Positions 1 to 9,201 are shown, counted from the first letter of the stretch. The stretch is 64,000 bases of DNA from Oxalobacteraceae bacterium (GCA_947374865.1 CANCDR010000007.1:62001-126000); one strand, 5' to 3'. The notes: generated from the sequence alone by a model not told the origin. Made by a program: numbers and translations.

Positions 1-728
1 CTAAGGGTATCCTGATCGTCTCCCACAACATCGAAGAAGCCGTCATGATGGCCGACCGGATCATCATCCTGTCGAGCGATCCGGGCCGCATTCGCAGCGA
101 AATCAAAGTGGATCTGCCACGTCCGCGCTCGGCCGATACACTCGAGGTGCGAACCCTGATTGACGAAGTGTATGGACTGATGACGATGCGCCCGGCACAA
201 GAGGCCCTGACAGGCACAGGACTGGTACTCCATCTCGGCTATCGATTGCCCGACACCGACGTCAGTCACATCGAAGGCGTGCTCGACTTGCTCGCCGGCG
301 CCCCCTTCAACGGCAGCGCCGACCTCCCCCAACTGGCAGAAGAATCCGCCCTGCCGGACGACGCCTTGTTTCACGCCTACGAGGCGCTCGGTCTACTCGG
401 ACTGGCACACATCGACAAAGGCGATATCCGCCTCACTGCCCTGGGTCAGCGCTATGCCGAAGCCGAACAGGCCCAGCGTCAGGAACTATTCGGTCAACAA
501 TTACTGATGCACGTTCCGTTGGCAGCGCGCATTCGTCAGCAGCTCGAAAAAGTGCCAAATGGGACCTTGTCGGAAGAACCGTTCATCGAATTGCTGGAAG
601 AATTCTTGAAGACCGATGAAGCCAAGCGAGTACTGGAGGTCGCGATCGAATGGGGCCGGTATGGCGAAGTGTACGAATATGATTTCCACACTGGCCGTCT
701 GACGCTACCGGAACAAAACGGCGAATAA
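1..728 (+). CDS. ABC transporter ATP-binding protein, NitT/TauT type (5' truncated)
   Basis: This is the C-terminal part of an ATPase that would energise uptake of nitrate, sulfonate, taurine or a similar anion. The reading frame is open from base 3 and enters the window inside the nucleotide-binding domain. The first visible residues, KGILIVSHNIEEAVMMADR, carry the H-loop histidine and the EEA segment typical of ABC ATPases; Walker A, signature and Walker B lie upstream of the window. After the ATPase comes a helical, acidic tail of about 150 residues, which matches the AAA-associated C-terminal domain found on some NitT/TauT-family ATPases. The permease and binding protein are presumably upstream. 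The substrate cannot be told from this fragment. Confidence 0.85.
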   Translation, partial: KGILIVSHNIEEAVMMADRIIILSSDPGRIRSEIKVDLPRPRSADTLEVRTLIDEVYGLMTMRPAQEALTGTGLVLHLGYRLPDTDVSHIEGVLDLLAGAPFNGSADLPQLAEESALPDDALFHAYEALGLLGLAHIDKGDIRLTALGQRYAEAEQAQRQELFGQQLLMHVPLAARIRQQLEKVPNGTLSEEPFIELLEEFLKTDEAKRVLEVAIEWGRYGEVYEYDFHTGRLTLPEQNGE

Positions 729-772
729 ATTCGGACCAGGAAGCGGATGCATTGACTCCCAGCGCCTGCCCG

Positions 773-1309
773 TCAAAATGCATGTGCCGTTTGCAGCACC
801 ACAAAATTAGCACCCGGATTGGGATGTTGAATGCCGCAGTTCGAGAAGTGTTGAATCTTTAAACCGATGTTCAAACCGCCATCAAATACGTATCCCACAC
901 CGATGTGATCACCGAACTGAAAATTGGTCGAAAAAGTGCGGTGATTATTGTCATAGATCGATGACATATAGTGTGCCCCAATACCCGCTTCGGCATAGAC
1001 GCCTTTTCTGTCATCCCTCTGAAACCGCAGCACAGGCGTTATTCCAACATCGGCGATATTTTTGCTGGCCTCCTGGTTTTGGTAGCGCCCCTGATGCAGG
1101 ACTGAGATCGTTGCATCCCAGTAGGCCCCCAGATGCATGCCATTCGACTTGAACCACTGTCGCTCCCAGTTCCATTGCATACCGAGTCGCGTCAATTGCG
1201 ATTTGTTTCCAGTACCGAATTCGAACGACGCCGAATCGGCAGCCTTGACGCCCATGGCCACACACATCATTGCCATCAGGCGTATGCTTTTTTTTAATTT
1301 ATTATGCAC
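773..1309 (-). CDS. PagL-like lipid A 3-O-deacylase / acyloxyacyl hydrolase family protein
   Basis: A 178-residue outer-membrane beta-barrel protein. PagL enzymes remove the 3-position acyl chain of lipid A. It begins with GTG and a signal-like segment (KLKKSIRLMAMMCVAMGVKA), followed by alternating amphipathic strands. The family motif HFSNCGIQHPNPG (H154, S156, N157) lies near the C-terminus, and the protein ends in Phe as barrel proteins usually do. In characterised PagL the third catalytic residue is a Glu 14 positions after the His; here that position is Asn168 (context NPGANF). Activity is therefore uncertain. The gene stands alone between convergent and tandem neighbours. The start is not strongly supported, since the only purine-rich stretch, GGAAGG, is about 16 bases upstream. 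Confidence 0.75.
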   Translation of the reverse strand: MHNKLKKSIRLMAMMCVAMGVKAADSASFEFGTGNKSQLTRLGMQWNWERQWFKSNGMHLGAYWDATISVLHQGRYQNQEASKNIADVGITPVLRFQRDDRKGVYAEAGIGAHYMSSIYDNNHRTFSTNFQFGDHIGVGYVFDGGLNIGLKIQHFSNCGIQHPNPGANFVVLQTAHAF

Positions 1310-1455
1310 AAATGTTTTTAAAAACCTTCCGTCAGTTTGATTTTTATGGTGTGAATAAAAAAATTTATCTCTGCTGGCACTGCTATAACTGGGCGCTCAA
1401 TGATGGAACGCTTAATACGTATAAAGCTTGGTGATCCAAACTCAATGATGCGCGC

Positions 1456-2421
1456 TTAATTAAGCCAGCCGCGCTGACGAAAATACAGGAAGGGCGCAAT
1501 CGCGCTCGCCACCATCAATACCAAGGCAAATGGATAACCCCACTCCCACTGCAGCTCAGGCATCAGTCTGAAATTCATTCCGTAAATACTGGCGATGAGC
1601 GTCGGCGGCAAAAACGCCACCGATGCGACCGAAAATATCTTGATGATTTTATTCTGATTGATGTTGATGAAACCGACCGTAGCGTCCATCAAAAAGTTAA
1701 TCTTGTCGAACAAAAAAGCGGTATGGCCATCGAGTGATTCAATGTCGCGCAAAATCTGCCGCGCCTCTTCAAATTGCTCTGCATGCAGCAGCCGTCCGCG
1801 CATGAGAAAACTGACTGCGCGCCGGGTGTCCATCATATTGCGGCGAATCCGTCCGTTCAGATCTTCCTGGCTGGCGATGGCATTGAGTGCTGCGGCGGCG
1901 TCCTGATCGGTGAGCTGCTTTTTGAGTACCTGACGACTCACTTCTTCCAGATTCTGATACATACCTTCGAGCGAATCGGCCGAATATTCGGCATCGGTCG
2001 CGTACAGATCCAGCAGCACATCCTTATAATCGGCGATCGAGCCTGGACGGGCGCGGGCGCGCATGCGCACTAAGCGAAACACCGGCAGGTCATCGGTATG
2101 GACCGTAAAGAGCATGTCGCGCGCCAGAATAAACGCCACCGTGATGGCGCGCGATGGACCATCATCTTCTTCGAGTAGGAAGTCGGTGCGCAAATGCAGG
2201 TCGCCATTTTCAGCTTCGTAGTAGCGCGCCGAGGCCTCGATATCCTTGACTTCATCTTCACCCGGCAGGGTCACGCCGTAGATACTCTTGACCCAGTCGC
2301 GTTCTTCGTCGGTCGGATCGGTCAGATCAACCCAGATCGGCAGGGATTGTTCAAGATCGACGCGCGAGTCGATGTTGACCTGGTTCAGGCGTCCGTTTTG
2401 CAAAACAAATACGTTAATCAT
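1456..2421 (-). CDS. corA: Magnesium/cobalt transporter CorA family
   Basis: A 321-residue inner-membrane divalent cation channel for Mg2+ (and Co2+/Ni2+). It has a long cytoplasmic, mostly helical N-terminal domain, a stalk helix and two C-terminal membrane segments (about 258-279 and 293-312). The signature GMN tripeptide lies between them at residues 281-283 in context YGMNFRLMPEL. The C-terminus is basic (RQRGWLN), as expected for a cytoplasmic end. A strong ribosome-binding site, GGAGGG, sits about 6 bases before the ATG. Length and architecture match CorA well. No Mg2+ leader or riboswitch was evident in the 134 bases upstream. Confidence 0.93.
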   Translation of the reverse strand: MINVFVLQNGRLNQVNIDSRVDLEQSLPIWVDLTDPTDEERDWVKSIYGVTLPGEDEVKDIEASARYYEAENGDLHLRTDFLLEEDDGPSRAITVAFILARDMLFTVHTDDLPVFRLVRMRARARPGSIADYKDVLLDLYATDAEYSADSLEGMYQNLEEVSRQVLKKQLTDQDAAAALNAIASQEDLNGRIRRNMMDTRRAVSFLMRGRLLHAEQFEEARQILRDIESLDGHTAFLFDKINFLMDATVGFININQNKIIKIFSVASVAFLPPTLIASIYGMNFRLMPELQWEWGYPFALVLMVASAIAPFLYFRQRGWLN

Positions 2422-2555
2422 GCGCTACCCTCCGAGAACCTGGACCGCCGTCATCTGCCAGCATGCGCCGGAACAGGACTGTCTTATATAAAGCAGCGCA
2501 ATTTTACTGACATCACCGACGATAGACCAGCTTGACGTGCAAACCGGGCCTATTT

Positions 2556-3251
2556 TCAGGGTAGTTCGGCCGCGTTCATGCGTTTTAGGATCAAATCTGC
2601 GCGCCGTGCCAGGTAAGGAGAAGCCCGGTTTTTGTCAAAAAAGCGCGGATTGGGCAACATCACCGCCAGCCGTGCCGCCTGCTCCATTGAAAGCGTCGAG
2701 GCCGATACGCCATAATAATAACGGGCAGCGGCCTCCACCCCGAACACACCATTCCCCCACTCAACCACATTCAGGTAGATTTCAAAAATGCGTTCCTTGT
2801 CCATCCAGAATTCGAGCATATACGTAATGACGAATTCCTGCGCCTTGCGTAGATAGCTGCGTTGACCGGACAAGAACAAATTCTTGGCCAGCTGCTGGGT
2901 AATCGTCGAGCCACCGGCAACGACCTTACCTTTCTTATTATTTTTTTGATACGCCCTCTGCAAGGCTTCCCAGTCGACCCCATCGTGCTCGGAAAACGTC
3001 GCATCTTCTGCGGTAATGATGGCGCGCTTGATATTGTTTGAAATGCGCTCGTAGGGAACCCACTTCTGCCGTAGCTCGGCCTTGGCATTTTTTTCCTGCA
3101 TGAGCGAAAGCTGATGGCGCATGAAGCTGGTACTCTCCGGATTATGGTCTACCCACCACCAAATCTGTGCGCAAAAATAGACCTGCAATAAAAGTACCAG
3201 CAAGAGTGGCAAGACCAGTAGCCAGAGCAGAATTTTGCGCAGGGTCCTCAT
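2556..3251 (-). CDS. mtgA: Monofunctional biosynthetic peptidoglycan transglycosylase
   Basis: A 231-residue glycosyltransferase family 51 enzyme that polymerises lipid II into glycan strands at the inner membrane, without a transpeptidase domain. It has an N-terminal membrane anchor (about residues 7-28). The catalytic motif is AEDATFSEHDGVDW, with Glu82 as general base, followed by GGSTITQQLAKNLFLS (about 112-127), the second GT51 motif. It ends after the GT51 domain, which separates it from bifunctional penicillin-binding proteins. The start lies 8 bases after the aroE stop, so it is very probably the last gene of an aroE-mtgA transcription unit. Confidence 0.95.
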   Translation of the reverse strand: MRTLRKILLWLLVLPLLLVLLLQVYFCAQIWWWVDHNPESTSFMRHQLSLMQEKNAKAELRQKWVPYERISNNIKRAIITAEDATFSEHDGVDWEALQRAYQKNNKKGKVVAGGSTITQQLAKNLFLSGQRSYLRKAQEFVITYMLEFWMDKERIFEIYLNVVEWGNGVFGVEAAARYYYGVSASTLSMEQAARLAVMLPNPRFFDKNRASPYLARRADLILKRMNAAELP

Positions 3252-3259
3252 TGGCGGGC

Positions 3260-4069
3260 TTATTCGCGCAAGGCGGCAAAGACCGCTGCGGTTTGCGGTC
3301 GCACACCACGCCAGATATAAAACGCCTCTGCCGCCTGCTCGACCAGCATGCCCAGGCCATCACGCGCCTGACTGCCTTGCTGGAGGGCGAACTGCATGAA
3401 TGCCGTCGGCGCCTTGGCGTACATCATGTCATACGCCAGTGTTTGCTTGCCAAACAAGCTTGGCGCCACCGGCGGTATGCGGGCATCGATACTCGCCGAG
3501 GTCGCATTGATAATCACGTCATAGTCGCCGGCCAGTTCTTCAAAGCTCGAGGCGCTGATAGGGCCGTGTTCTTGAAACGCCCATGCCAGATCAAGCGCCT
3601 TTTCCACCGTGCGATTAGCGATCATCAGTTCAGACGGCTGGGCGTTCAGCAGGGGCAGAATGACCCCGCGCGCAGCGCCACCAGCACCCAGCAAGAGAAT
3701 GCGTTTACCGCGCAAGACCTGCGCAGCATTGATTTCAAGATCTCTGACCAGGCCAAACCCATCCGTATTGTCACCAATGATCTCGACGCCCTCAAACTTG
3801 AGCGTATTGACCGCACCAGCTGCCTGCGCGCGCGGTGTGCATTGAGTGGCCAGTGCAAATGCTTCGAGCTTGAATGGCACCGTCACATTCGCGCCGCGTC
3901 CGCCTTCAGCGATGAAGTCCTTGACTGTTTGCGCGAAGCCATCGAGAGGCGCCAACAAACGTGTATAGCTAATCTGCTGACCAGTTTGCTCAGCGAAGCT
4001 GGTGTGAATTTGCGGCGATTTACTGTGCGCGACCGGATGGCCGATCACGACGTAGCGGTCGGTTGGCAT
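3260..4069 (-). CDS. aroE: Shikimate dehydrogenase (NADP+)
   Basis: A 269-residue enzyme that reduces 3-dehydroshikimate to shikimate with NADPH in aromatic amino acid biosynthesis. The N-terminal substrate domain has HSKSPQIH (15-22) and NVTVPFK with catalytic Lys67; the partner Asp103 lies in GDNTDGFG. The Rossmann motif GAGGAARG is at 128-135 and the NADP-binding ANRT (VEKA) loop follows. The ATG shares one base with the stop of the upstream TonB-like gene (TAATG), and the ribosome-binding site GGAGAA lies inside that gene, so translation is probably coupled. Confidence 0.96.
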   Translation of the reverse strand: MPTDRYVVIGHPVAHSKSPQIHTSFAEQTGQQISYTRLLAPLDGFAQTVKDFIAEGGRGANVTVPFKLEAFALATQCTPRAQAAGAVNTLKFEGVEIIGDNTDGFGLVRDLEINAAQVLRGKRILLLGAGGAARGVILPLLNAQPSELMIANRTVEKALDLAWAFQEHGPISASSFEELAGDYDVIINATSASIDARIPPVAPSLFGKQTLAYDMMYAKAPTAFMQFALQQGSQARDGLGMLVEQAAEAFYIWRGVRPQTAAVFAALRE

Positions 4070-5001
4070 TAATTTTCTCCTGTGCCTATTTGGGCCTGCA
4101 CTGTGTCGTCACGCGTAAATCGGAAACGGGTGATGATTTCCCATACTTCGATTTTATCGTCGTTGATCATTCTAGGCGGAAAACGGCCAAAGGGCGCCGC
4201 CTGGCGCACGATACGCAGCGCAGCCCGATCCAGCTCAATAATCCCCGAACTACGCTCGACCCGCGGACTTCCCTCGGCGGCATAAATCGACCCATCCGGC
4301 TGCAACTGAATGCTGATCACCATCTCGCCGTAGAGTTTTTTGCCATCTCGCTGCGGGAAATTGAGCGTGCCATATTTTTCAATCCGGTCTTGTAATGTCT
4401 TGTAATACGACGCGTAGGACACTTCGCGCGTACTCGGCGTGATTTGTGTTTTCTTTGGTCGCTTATTGTAGTCTTCGATGCTCTTGGCGATCTCAGCCTC
4501 CTTGCGGGCAATCGCCTTTGCACTTTCAAGCAGATCGGCACCATCCGGCTTAAGTGATTCCTTTAGCCTGTCGATGTCCTTCATGTTTGCGACATTGAAG
4601 TTATTTTTAGTGCGCAGACTGGCCATCAAATTGCGCTGCTCCTGTTCGAGCTCTGCGATGCGCTGCTTGACTTTTTGTGCTTCAGTACCGTCGACGCTTT
4701 GCCGCATATCTGGCAGCGGTGACTTGGCGCGCCCCTCCTTGGCATTACCGCCACCATCCAGATTGGCCTGCGCGAGTGCTTGGGCATTCAGTGGTGCGGA
4801 CGCATGTTTGGCATTCACCAAAATTACTTCCAGACCGGCGTCGAGCGGTTTGAAATGCATCGCCTCGGGTGCCACAAAACGCACCAGCAGCAACGCCACA
4901 TGCGCCAAGACCGACAGGCTGACAGCAATGGCGAGCGTGCGCTTTTTAAAAAACGACTTCACGTTTTGCGCATCCGCGAAGTTGCAATTACCGATACACA
5001 T
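4069..5001 (-). CDS. TonB-like energy transducer protein
   Basis: A protein of about 310 residues with one N-terminal membrane anchor (RTLAIAVSLSVLAHVALLLV), a Lys/Glu-rich periplasmic linker with coiled-coil character (QKVKQRIAELEQEQRNL) and a C-terminal TonB domain (ISIQLQPDGSIYAAE...RFRFT). TonB proteins pass proton-motive-force energy from ExbB/ExbD to outer-membrane receptors. The linker lacks the usual Pro-rich stretch and no exbBD genes are adjacent, so this may be a TonB-domain protein with another role. A GTG at 4962 would place the anchor directly at the N-terminus (MKSFFKKR...) and is a credible alternative start. It sits between the RNB ribonuclease and aroE. Confidence 0.82.
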   Translation of the reverse strand: MCIGNCNFADAQNVKSFFKKRTLAIAVSLSVLAHVALLLVRFVAPEAMHFKPLDAGLEVILVNAKHASAPLNAQALAQANLDGGGNAKEGRAKSPLPDMRQSVDGTEAQKVKQRIAELEQEQRNLMASLRTKNNFNVANMKDIDRLKESLKPDGADLLESAKAIARKEAEIAKSIEDYNKRPKKTQITPSTREVSYASYYKTLQDRIEKYGTLNFPQRDGKKLYGEMVISIQLQPDGSIYAAEGSPRVERSSGIIELDRAALRIVRQAAPFGRFPPRMINDDKIEVWEIITRFRFTRDDTVQAQIGTGEN

Positions 5002-5035
5002 ACGCCTGCAGAGGCAGCGAAGTTAGCCCGACACT

Positions 5036-7087
5036 TCATGCAGAGATCACTTCATCCGTTGGTGCGGCCGGCACGCTACTATCCAGCGCCGACGCTGCGA
5101 CGTCGACCATCACACCATCCGACTCAGGCTGTTCGGCGATATCTGCGTCGGTCTCGCCTTCCTCCTCGTCGGCCAGTTCCAGCGCTTCGGTTACAGCGAC
5201 TTCCAGCAAGCGCGCCTCGACCGTCAAATCAAGATCATCCCAGCGCAGCAAATCGAGTTTGACTTGCGTGCCACGGGCAAGCTGCGGCATACCCGGAAGG
5301 CGGATCACCAGCGGAATTTCTGTCAGGCGCAGCACTTCATCCTTGAGCACCACGGCATCAACCTGACGGGCCTTCTCTTGCGACAGCCAGCGCAGGCACC
5401 AGTAACGTTCCATGGTGTTTTGAAAATCAGCATAGCCACTATAGGCCGCATCAAAGGCCGACACGATGGCAAACAGATCGGCATCCCGCTGCTTAAAATG
5501 CGCGACCAGCGGCGCTGTCACGCCGTGTTCAATGCAGCTTAAAATCTGCCACTGATTGACCAGATCAGGATAGCGCCGCAGAGGGGAAGTGCTCCAGGCG
5601 TACTGGTCAACCCCCAGGCCCTGATGAGGCGCGGCATGCGTCACCATACGGACCTGCATCTTGGCCGCCCAGCCACCCGTGCCACCACCTTGGCTGCGAT
5701 AGACACCCGGTACGCCGTGCTCATGCATGAGCTTACCCCAGGTGCTGTTGGCAAAAATCATCAGCTCGGCGACGATCTTGTCGAGCGGTGCACCACGCTT
5801 ACGGCGCACGATACTGACGACATCGTCATCCACATAAAAATTGAAATCGACGCGGTTATTCTGCTCCGGCCGCAGGCCAAAACTTTCGCGTTTTTGCATA
5901 CGGCCTTGCTCAAGCACCTGGGCCCACTGCCAAAGCTGGGCGATCTCTGCCTTGTGCGGATAGTCACCTGTGCCGGCGGCCAGATGCTCTTCGGTCACCA
6001 AAGCATCCAGATCGTTATGCCGTAAATTGGCCGCGATCGGCACTGCCTCGGCGCGCGTTTCGGTGGCGATCACTGACCAGTCGGTCGGATCGATCGTTGC
6101 ATACAAGGACACTGCCGGACAGGTTTTCCCCTCAGCCAGCGTAAAAGCGGTCACCAGCGCATCCGGCAGCATGGTGATTTTATCGCCCGGCATATAGACC
6201 GTCGACATGCGTGCACGCGCGATGGCGTCGATGCTATCGCCGGGACGAATCCCCAGCGCCGGCGCAGCGATATGAATACCGACCCGCAGCATGCCATCGT
6301 CTTGCACCACGACCGAGAATGCATCATCGATTTCCGTGGTCGTCATATCATCGATCGAAAACGCCTTGACCTGAGCGACAGGTAAAGTCGCCAGCGGTGG
6401 AATCTCGACCGGCGGAAAACTCAGACCCTTAGGGAAAAACTCGTATTGAAATTTAGAAAAATGTACAGCCTTAGGCGACGCGATGCCGCCCACCTGCAAC
6501 ATCAGCCGCTGTGGCGCAAGTTGTAATTCATTACAGGCCGCATCAAATGCCTTGTATTCGATACCGTTCTTGTCCGGCTTAAAGAGCAATTGCAAAGCCA
6601 ACGGCTGCATGGCTGCGGGTAAGCGACCGGCCATTAATTCGTCAACATACTGCGCCTGGGCGATCGCCAGCAGACGCTTTTTTTCTACCCCGGCTTGAGC
6701 TGCCTTGAGCGAAGCTTCCGGCGCAGCCTTATAGCGTCCCTTGCCCTTCTTGTAAAAATAAATCGGCGCATGATGTAAGCGCATCAGCAGACCAGCGGCC
6801 TCGACCGCCTGCGGTACATGGCCAAAATATTCTCGGCCAAGATCGGCAAAGGCAAACTCATCCTGACCAGCGACTTCCCACAGAAAGTCCAGATCGATCG
6901 TCGCCGCCATCGCCGCCGCCTCGCTCAACAGCTCGGCCGGCGCAGGCGTATTGAACTCCACCAGCACATCGCGCGTCTTGACCTTGCTACGTTTGCCGCT
7001 CGCCAGTTCAACCTGATACGCCTCGCCCTGCTGCGACAAAACACTGCCTGCCTTGAAATCGCCGGATTCTTCAAAAAATAAATTCAT
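5036..7087 (-). CDS. RNB-domain exoribonuclease (RNase II/R family)
   Basis: A 683-residue 3'-5' exoribonuclease. The catalytic RNB domain starts near residue 240 and carries the Mg2+-binding Asp cluster in IDDMTTTEIDDAFS (245-258). The later signature around YAWSTSPLRRYPDL corresponds to the conserved TSPIRRYxDL motif. Upstream there is an N-terminal region with helices but no obvious double cold-shock domain, and the C-terminus ends in a long acidic, disordered tail (EEEGETDADIAEQPESDG) rather than the basic tail of RNase R. That makes it closer to the shorter RNase II-like enzymes of betaproteobacteria. It is the first gene after mpl on this strand, with 31 bases between them. Confidence 0.9.
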   Translation of the reverse strand: MNLFFEESGDFKAGSVLSQQGEAYQVELASGKRSKVKTRDVLVEFNTPAPAELLSEAAAMAATIDLDFLWEVAGQDEFAFADLGREYFGHVPQAVEAAGLLMRLHHAPIYFYKKGKGRYKAAPEASLKAAQAGVEKKRLLAIAQAQYVDELMAGRLPAAMQPLALQLLFKPDKNGIEYKAFDAACNELQLAPQRLMLQVGGIASPKAVHFSKFQYEFFPKGLSFPPVEIPPLATLPVAQVKAFSIDDMTTTEIDDAFSVVVQDDGMLRVGIHIAAPALGIRPGDSIDAIARARMSTVYMPGDKITMLPDALVTAFTLAEGKTCPAVSLYATIDPTDWSVIATETRAEAVPIAANLRHNDLDALVTEEHLAAGTGDYPHKAEIAQLWQWAQVLEQGRMQKRESFGLRPEQNNRVDFNFYVDDDVVSIVRRKRGAPLDKIVAELMIFANSTWGKLMHEHGVPGVYRSQGGGTGGWAAKMQVRMVTHAAPHQGLGVDQYAWSTSPLRRYPDLVNQWQILSCIEHGVTAPLVAHFKQRDADLFAIVSAFDAAYSGYADFQNTMERYWCLRWLSQEKARQVDAVVLKDEVLRLTEIPLVIRLPGMPQLARGTQVKLDLLRWDDLDLTVEARLLEVAVTEALELADEEEGETDADIAEQPESDGVMVDVAASALDSSVPAAPTDEVISA

Positions 7088-7118
7088 GCCGCTCTTTATT
7101 TGTTATTGCGTTATTGGC

Positions 7119-8513
7119 TCAAACGGCCAGCGCATCCAACAGCGCCTGATGCACGCCACCGAAGGCGCCGTTACTCATCACTAAAATATGATCTCCCGGG
7201 CGCGCCTGTTCCACGATCGCCTGCACCAGCAAGCCAATGTCATCAAACGTGCGCGCTTTCTCACCCAAGGGTGAGAGGGCTGCGCCAAGATCCCAGCCCA
7301 GCGCACCCTTACCGCTGCCGCTCGGTCGCGCACCATAACCAAATACCAGGTCAGCCGCCAGCAAGCTCTCTGGCAGCGCTTCTTTCATGGTGCCCAGTTT
7401 CATGGTGTTTGAACGCGGTTCAATCACGGCCAAAATCCGTGCTGCGCCGACTTTCTGACGTAGGCCACCGATCGTGGTGGCAATCGCCGTGGGATGATGG
7501 GCAAAATCATCGTAGACTGCAATCTGTCTGGCCACACCGCGCAATTCCATGCGCCGCTTCACATTCACGAAGGAGCGCAACGCGGCAATCGACTGCGCCG
7601 GTAACACACCCACATGGCGCGCGGCAGCGATCGCCGCCACAGCGTTGTGGCGATTATGTTCACCGCTCAGGTCCCATTCCACGCGACCTTGCAGTGCGGT
7701 CTTGAAGAACACATCAAAGCTGCCATCCTGATGCTGGGTGAGCGACCAGTCGGTAGTCGGGAGGGCTTCGGCAGATGTGCCAAAACTCTCTTGCTCACTC
7801 CAGCAGCCGCGCGCCAACACACGCTGCAAGGAAGCTTGCGCGCCGTTATAAATCAGACGGCCCACGCCAGGCACGGTCCGTACAAGATGATGGAACTGGG
7901 TCTCGATGGCACCCAGATCGGGGAAAATATCCGCGTGGTCGTATTCGAGATTATTCAGAATCGCGGTACGGGTATGGTAGTGCACAAACTTGCTGCGTTT
8001 ATCGAAGAAGGCCGTATCGTACTCGTCCGCCTCGATGACAAAAAAGTCGGATGGCTGGGCGCCGGACAAGCGCGCCGAAATACCAAAGTTGAGCGGCACC
8101 CCACCGATCAGAAAACCGGGGTGGTATCCGGCCTGCTCCAAAATCCAGGCCAGCATGGCCGAGGTCGTAGTTTTGCCATGGGTTCCGGCCACTGCCAGCA
8201 CCCATTTCCCAGACAGGATATGATCGCCCATCCATTGTGGTCCGGAGACGTAGGGCAGGCCCTGATTCAAAATGGCTTCCATGAGCGGATTACCGCGTGA
8301 AACCACATTACCGATCACGAACAGGTCGGGTTTTTGTGCCAGCTGTTCCACCCCGAAGCCTTCAGTGAGCGCAATGCCCTGCGCTTCGAGCTGGGTGCTC
8401 ATAGGCGGATATACGTTGGCGTCACAGCCGGTGACTTGGTGGCCGGCTTCTTTAGCCAGCACTGCCAGTCCGCCCATGAAAGTGCCACAGATGCCGAGAA
8501 TGTGAATATGCAT
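7119..8513 (-). CDS. mpl: UDP-N-acetylmuramate:L-alanyl-gamma-D-glutamyl-meso-diaminopimelate ligase
   Basis: A 464-residue Mur-ligase that recycles the murein tripeptide by joining it to UDP-MurNAc, saving de novo peptidoglycan synthesis. It begins with MHIHILGICGTFMGGLA, the diagnostic N-terminus of Mpl (MurC has a different GIGG motif). The ATP-binding loop GTHGKTTTSAM lies at 110-120 and the Mur-ligase central and C-terminal domains follow (HNRHNAVAAIAAA; DDFAHHPTAI). The length is right for Mpl. It is divergent from the gene at 8584, with only 70 bases between the two starts, which must hold both promoters. Confidence 0.95.
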   Translation of the reverse strand: MHIHILGICGTFMGGLAVLAKEAGHQVTGCDANVYPPMSTQLEAQGIALTEGFGVEQLAQKPDLFVIGNVVSRGNPLMEAILNQGLPYVSGPQWMGDHILSGKWVLAVAGTHGKTTTSAMLAWILEQAGYHPGFLIGGVPLNFGISARLSGAQPSDFFVIEADEYDTAFFDKRSKFVHYHTRTAILNNLEYDHADIFPDLGAIETQFHHLVRTVPGVGRLIYNGAQASLQRVLARGCWSEQESFGTSAEALPTTDWSLTQHQDGSFDVFFKTALQGRVEWDLSGEHNRHNAVAAIAAARHVGVLPAQSIAALRSFVNVKRRMELRGVARQIAVYDDFAHHPTAIATTIGGLRQKVGAARILAVIEPRSNTMKLGTMKEALPESLLAADLVFGYGARPSGSGKGALGWDLGAALSPLGEKARTFDDIGLLVQAIVEQARPGDHILVMSNGAFGGVHQALLDALAV

Positions 8514-8583
8514 TGTACAATTTCGAAAAATAATCCAAGATTTTACCTGACCTCAAGCCTCTCAAGGCCAAGCTTATCGCCCC

Positions 8584-9201
8584 ATGCACATTCATTACCC
8601 ATCTGATAGCGAACTCTTACGCAGCGAAATCGCCATTCTTGCCGCACGCATGATTGCCGAAGACGGTGCAGACTATGGCAATGCCAAGCGTAAGGCTGCC
8701 AAACAAATTTTAGGCGATGCCAGGCCGCGCGGCGATATCCTGCCCGATAACAGCCAGATAGAAGAAGAAGTGCGCATTTACCATGCGCTCTTTTTTGGCG
8801 ACTCACAGCCTGCGCGCTTAGCCCATTTGCGTGCGCTAGCCGAGCAACTCATGGGTGAGCTGCAGCGCTTCAGACCTCATCTGACGGGCGCCGTGCTCAA
8901 TGGTTCAGCCGGCGAACAGACCGACATCCATTTACAGCTGTTTGCCGACAGCCCAAAAGAAGTTGAAATCTGGCTCATGAACCGTGACATTGCCTTTGAA
9001 GTCTCCGAGTCAGCCCATTTCAAAGGCCGTCACTTTGATCCGGTCGAAACCGTCAGTTTTATGTGGCATAACGAAGGCGTGCACCTGGCGCTCTACCAAA
9101 CCGATGATCTGCGGGGCGCCGTCAAAGCCGGCAATGGCCGACCCGAACGCATCGACCTCAACGCGCTGCGCCGCCTGATTCAGGAAAGCGAAACCCCATG
9201 A
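8584..9201 (+). CDS. Conserved protein of unknown function (nucleotidyltransferase-like motif)
   Basis: A 205-residue soluble protein with no signal peptide or membrane segment. The N-terminal half is helical and charged (RSEIAILAARMIAEDGADYGNAKRKAAKQIL). In the centre, TGAVLNGSAGEQTDIHLQLF (101-120) resembles the G[SG]...DxD signature of minimal nucleotidyltransferases, but the spacing is short and the second acidic residue is His. The region after it (VEIWLMNRDIAFEVSE) continues as alternating strand and helix. I recognise it as a type found next to mpl and tlpA in related genomes but know no function. The gene overlaps the thioredoxin-like gene by four bases (ATGA), so the two are very likely cotranscribed. 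Confidence 0.8.
   Translation: MHIHYPSDSELLRSEIAILAARMIAEDGADYGNAKRKAAKQILGDARPRGDILPDNSQIEEEVRIYHALFFGDSQPARLAHLRALAEQLMGELQRFRPHLTGAVLNGSAGEQTDIHLQLFADSPKEVEIWLMNRDIAFEVSESAHFKGRHFDPVETVSFMWHNEGVHLALYQTDDLRGAVKAGNGRPERIDLNALRRLIQESETP

Noticed and set aside
3167-4072. Plus-strand frame of 301 codons opposite aroE
   Set aside because: aroE carries all catalytic motifs on the minus strand; the plus frame is a codon-bias shadow.
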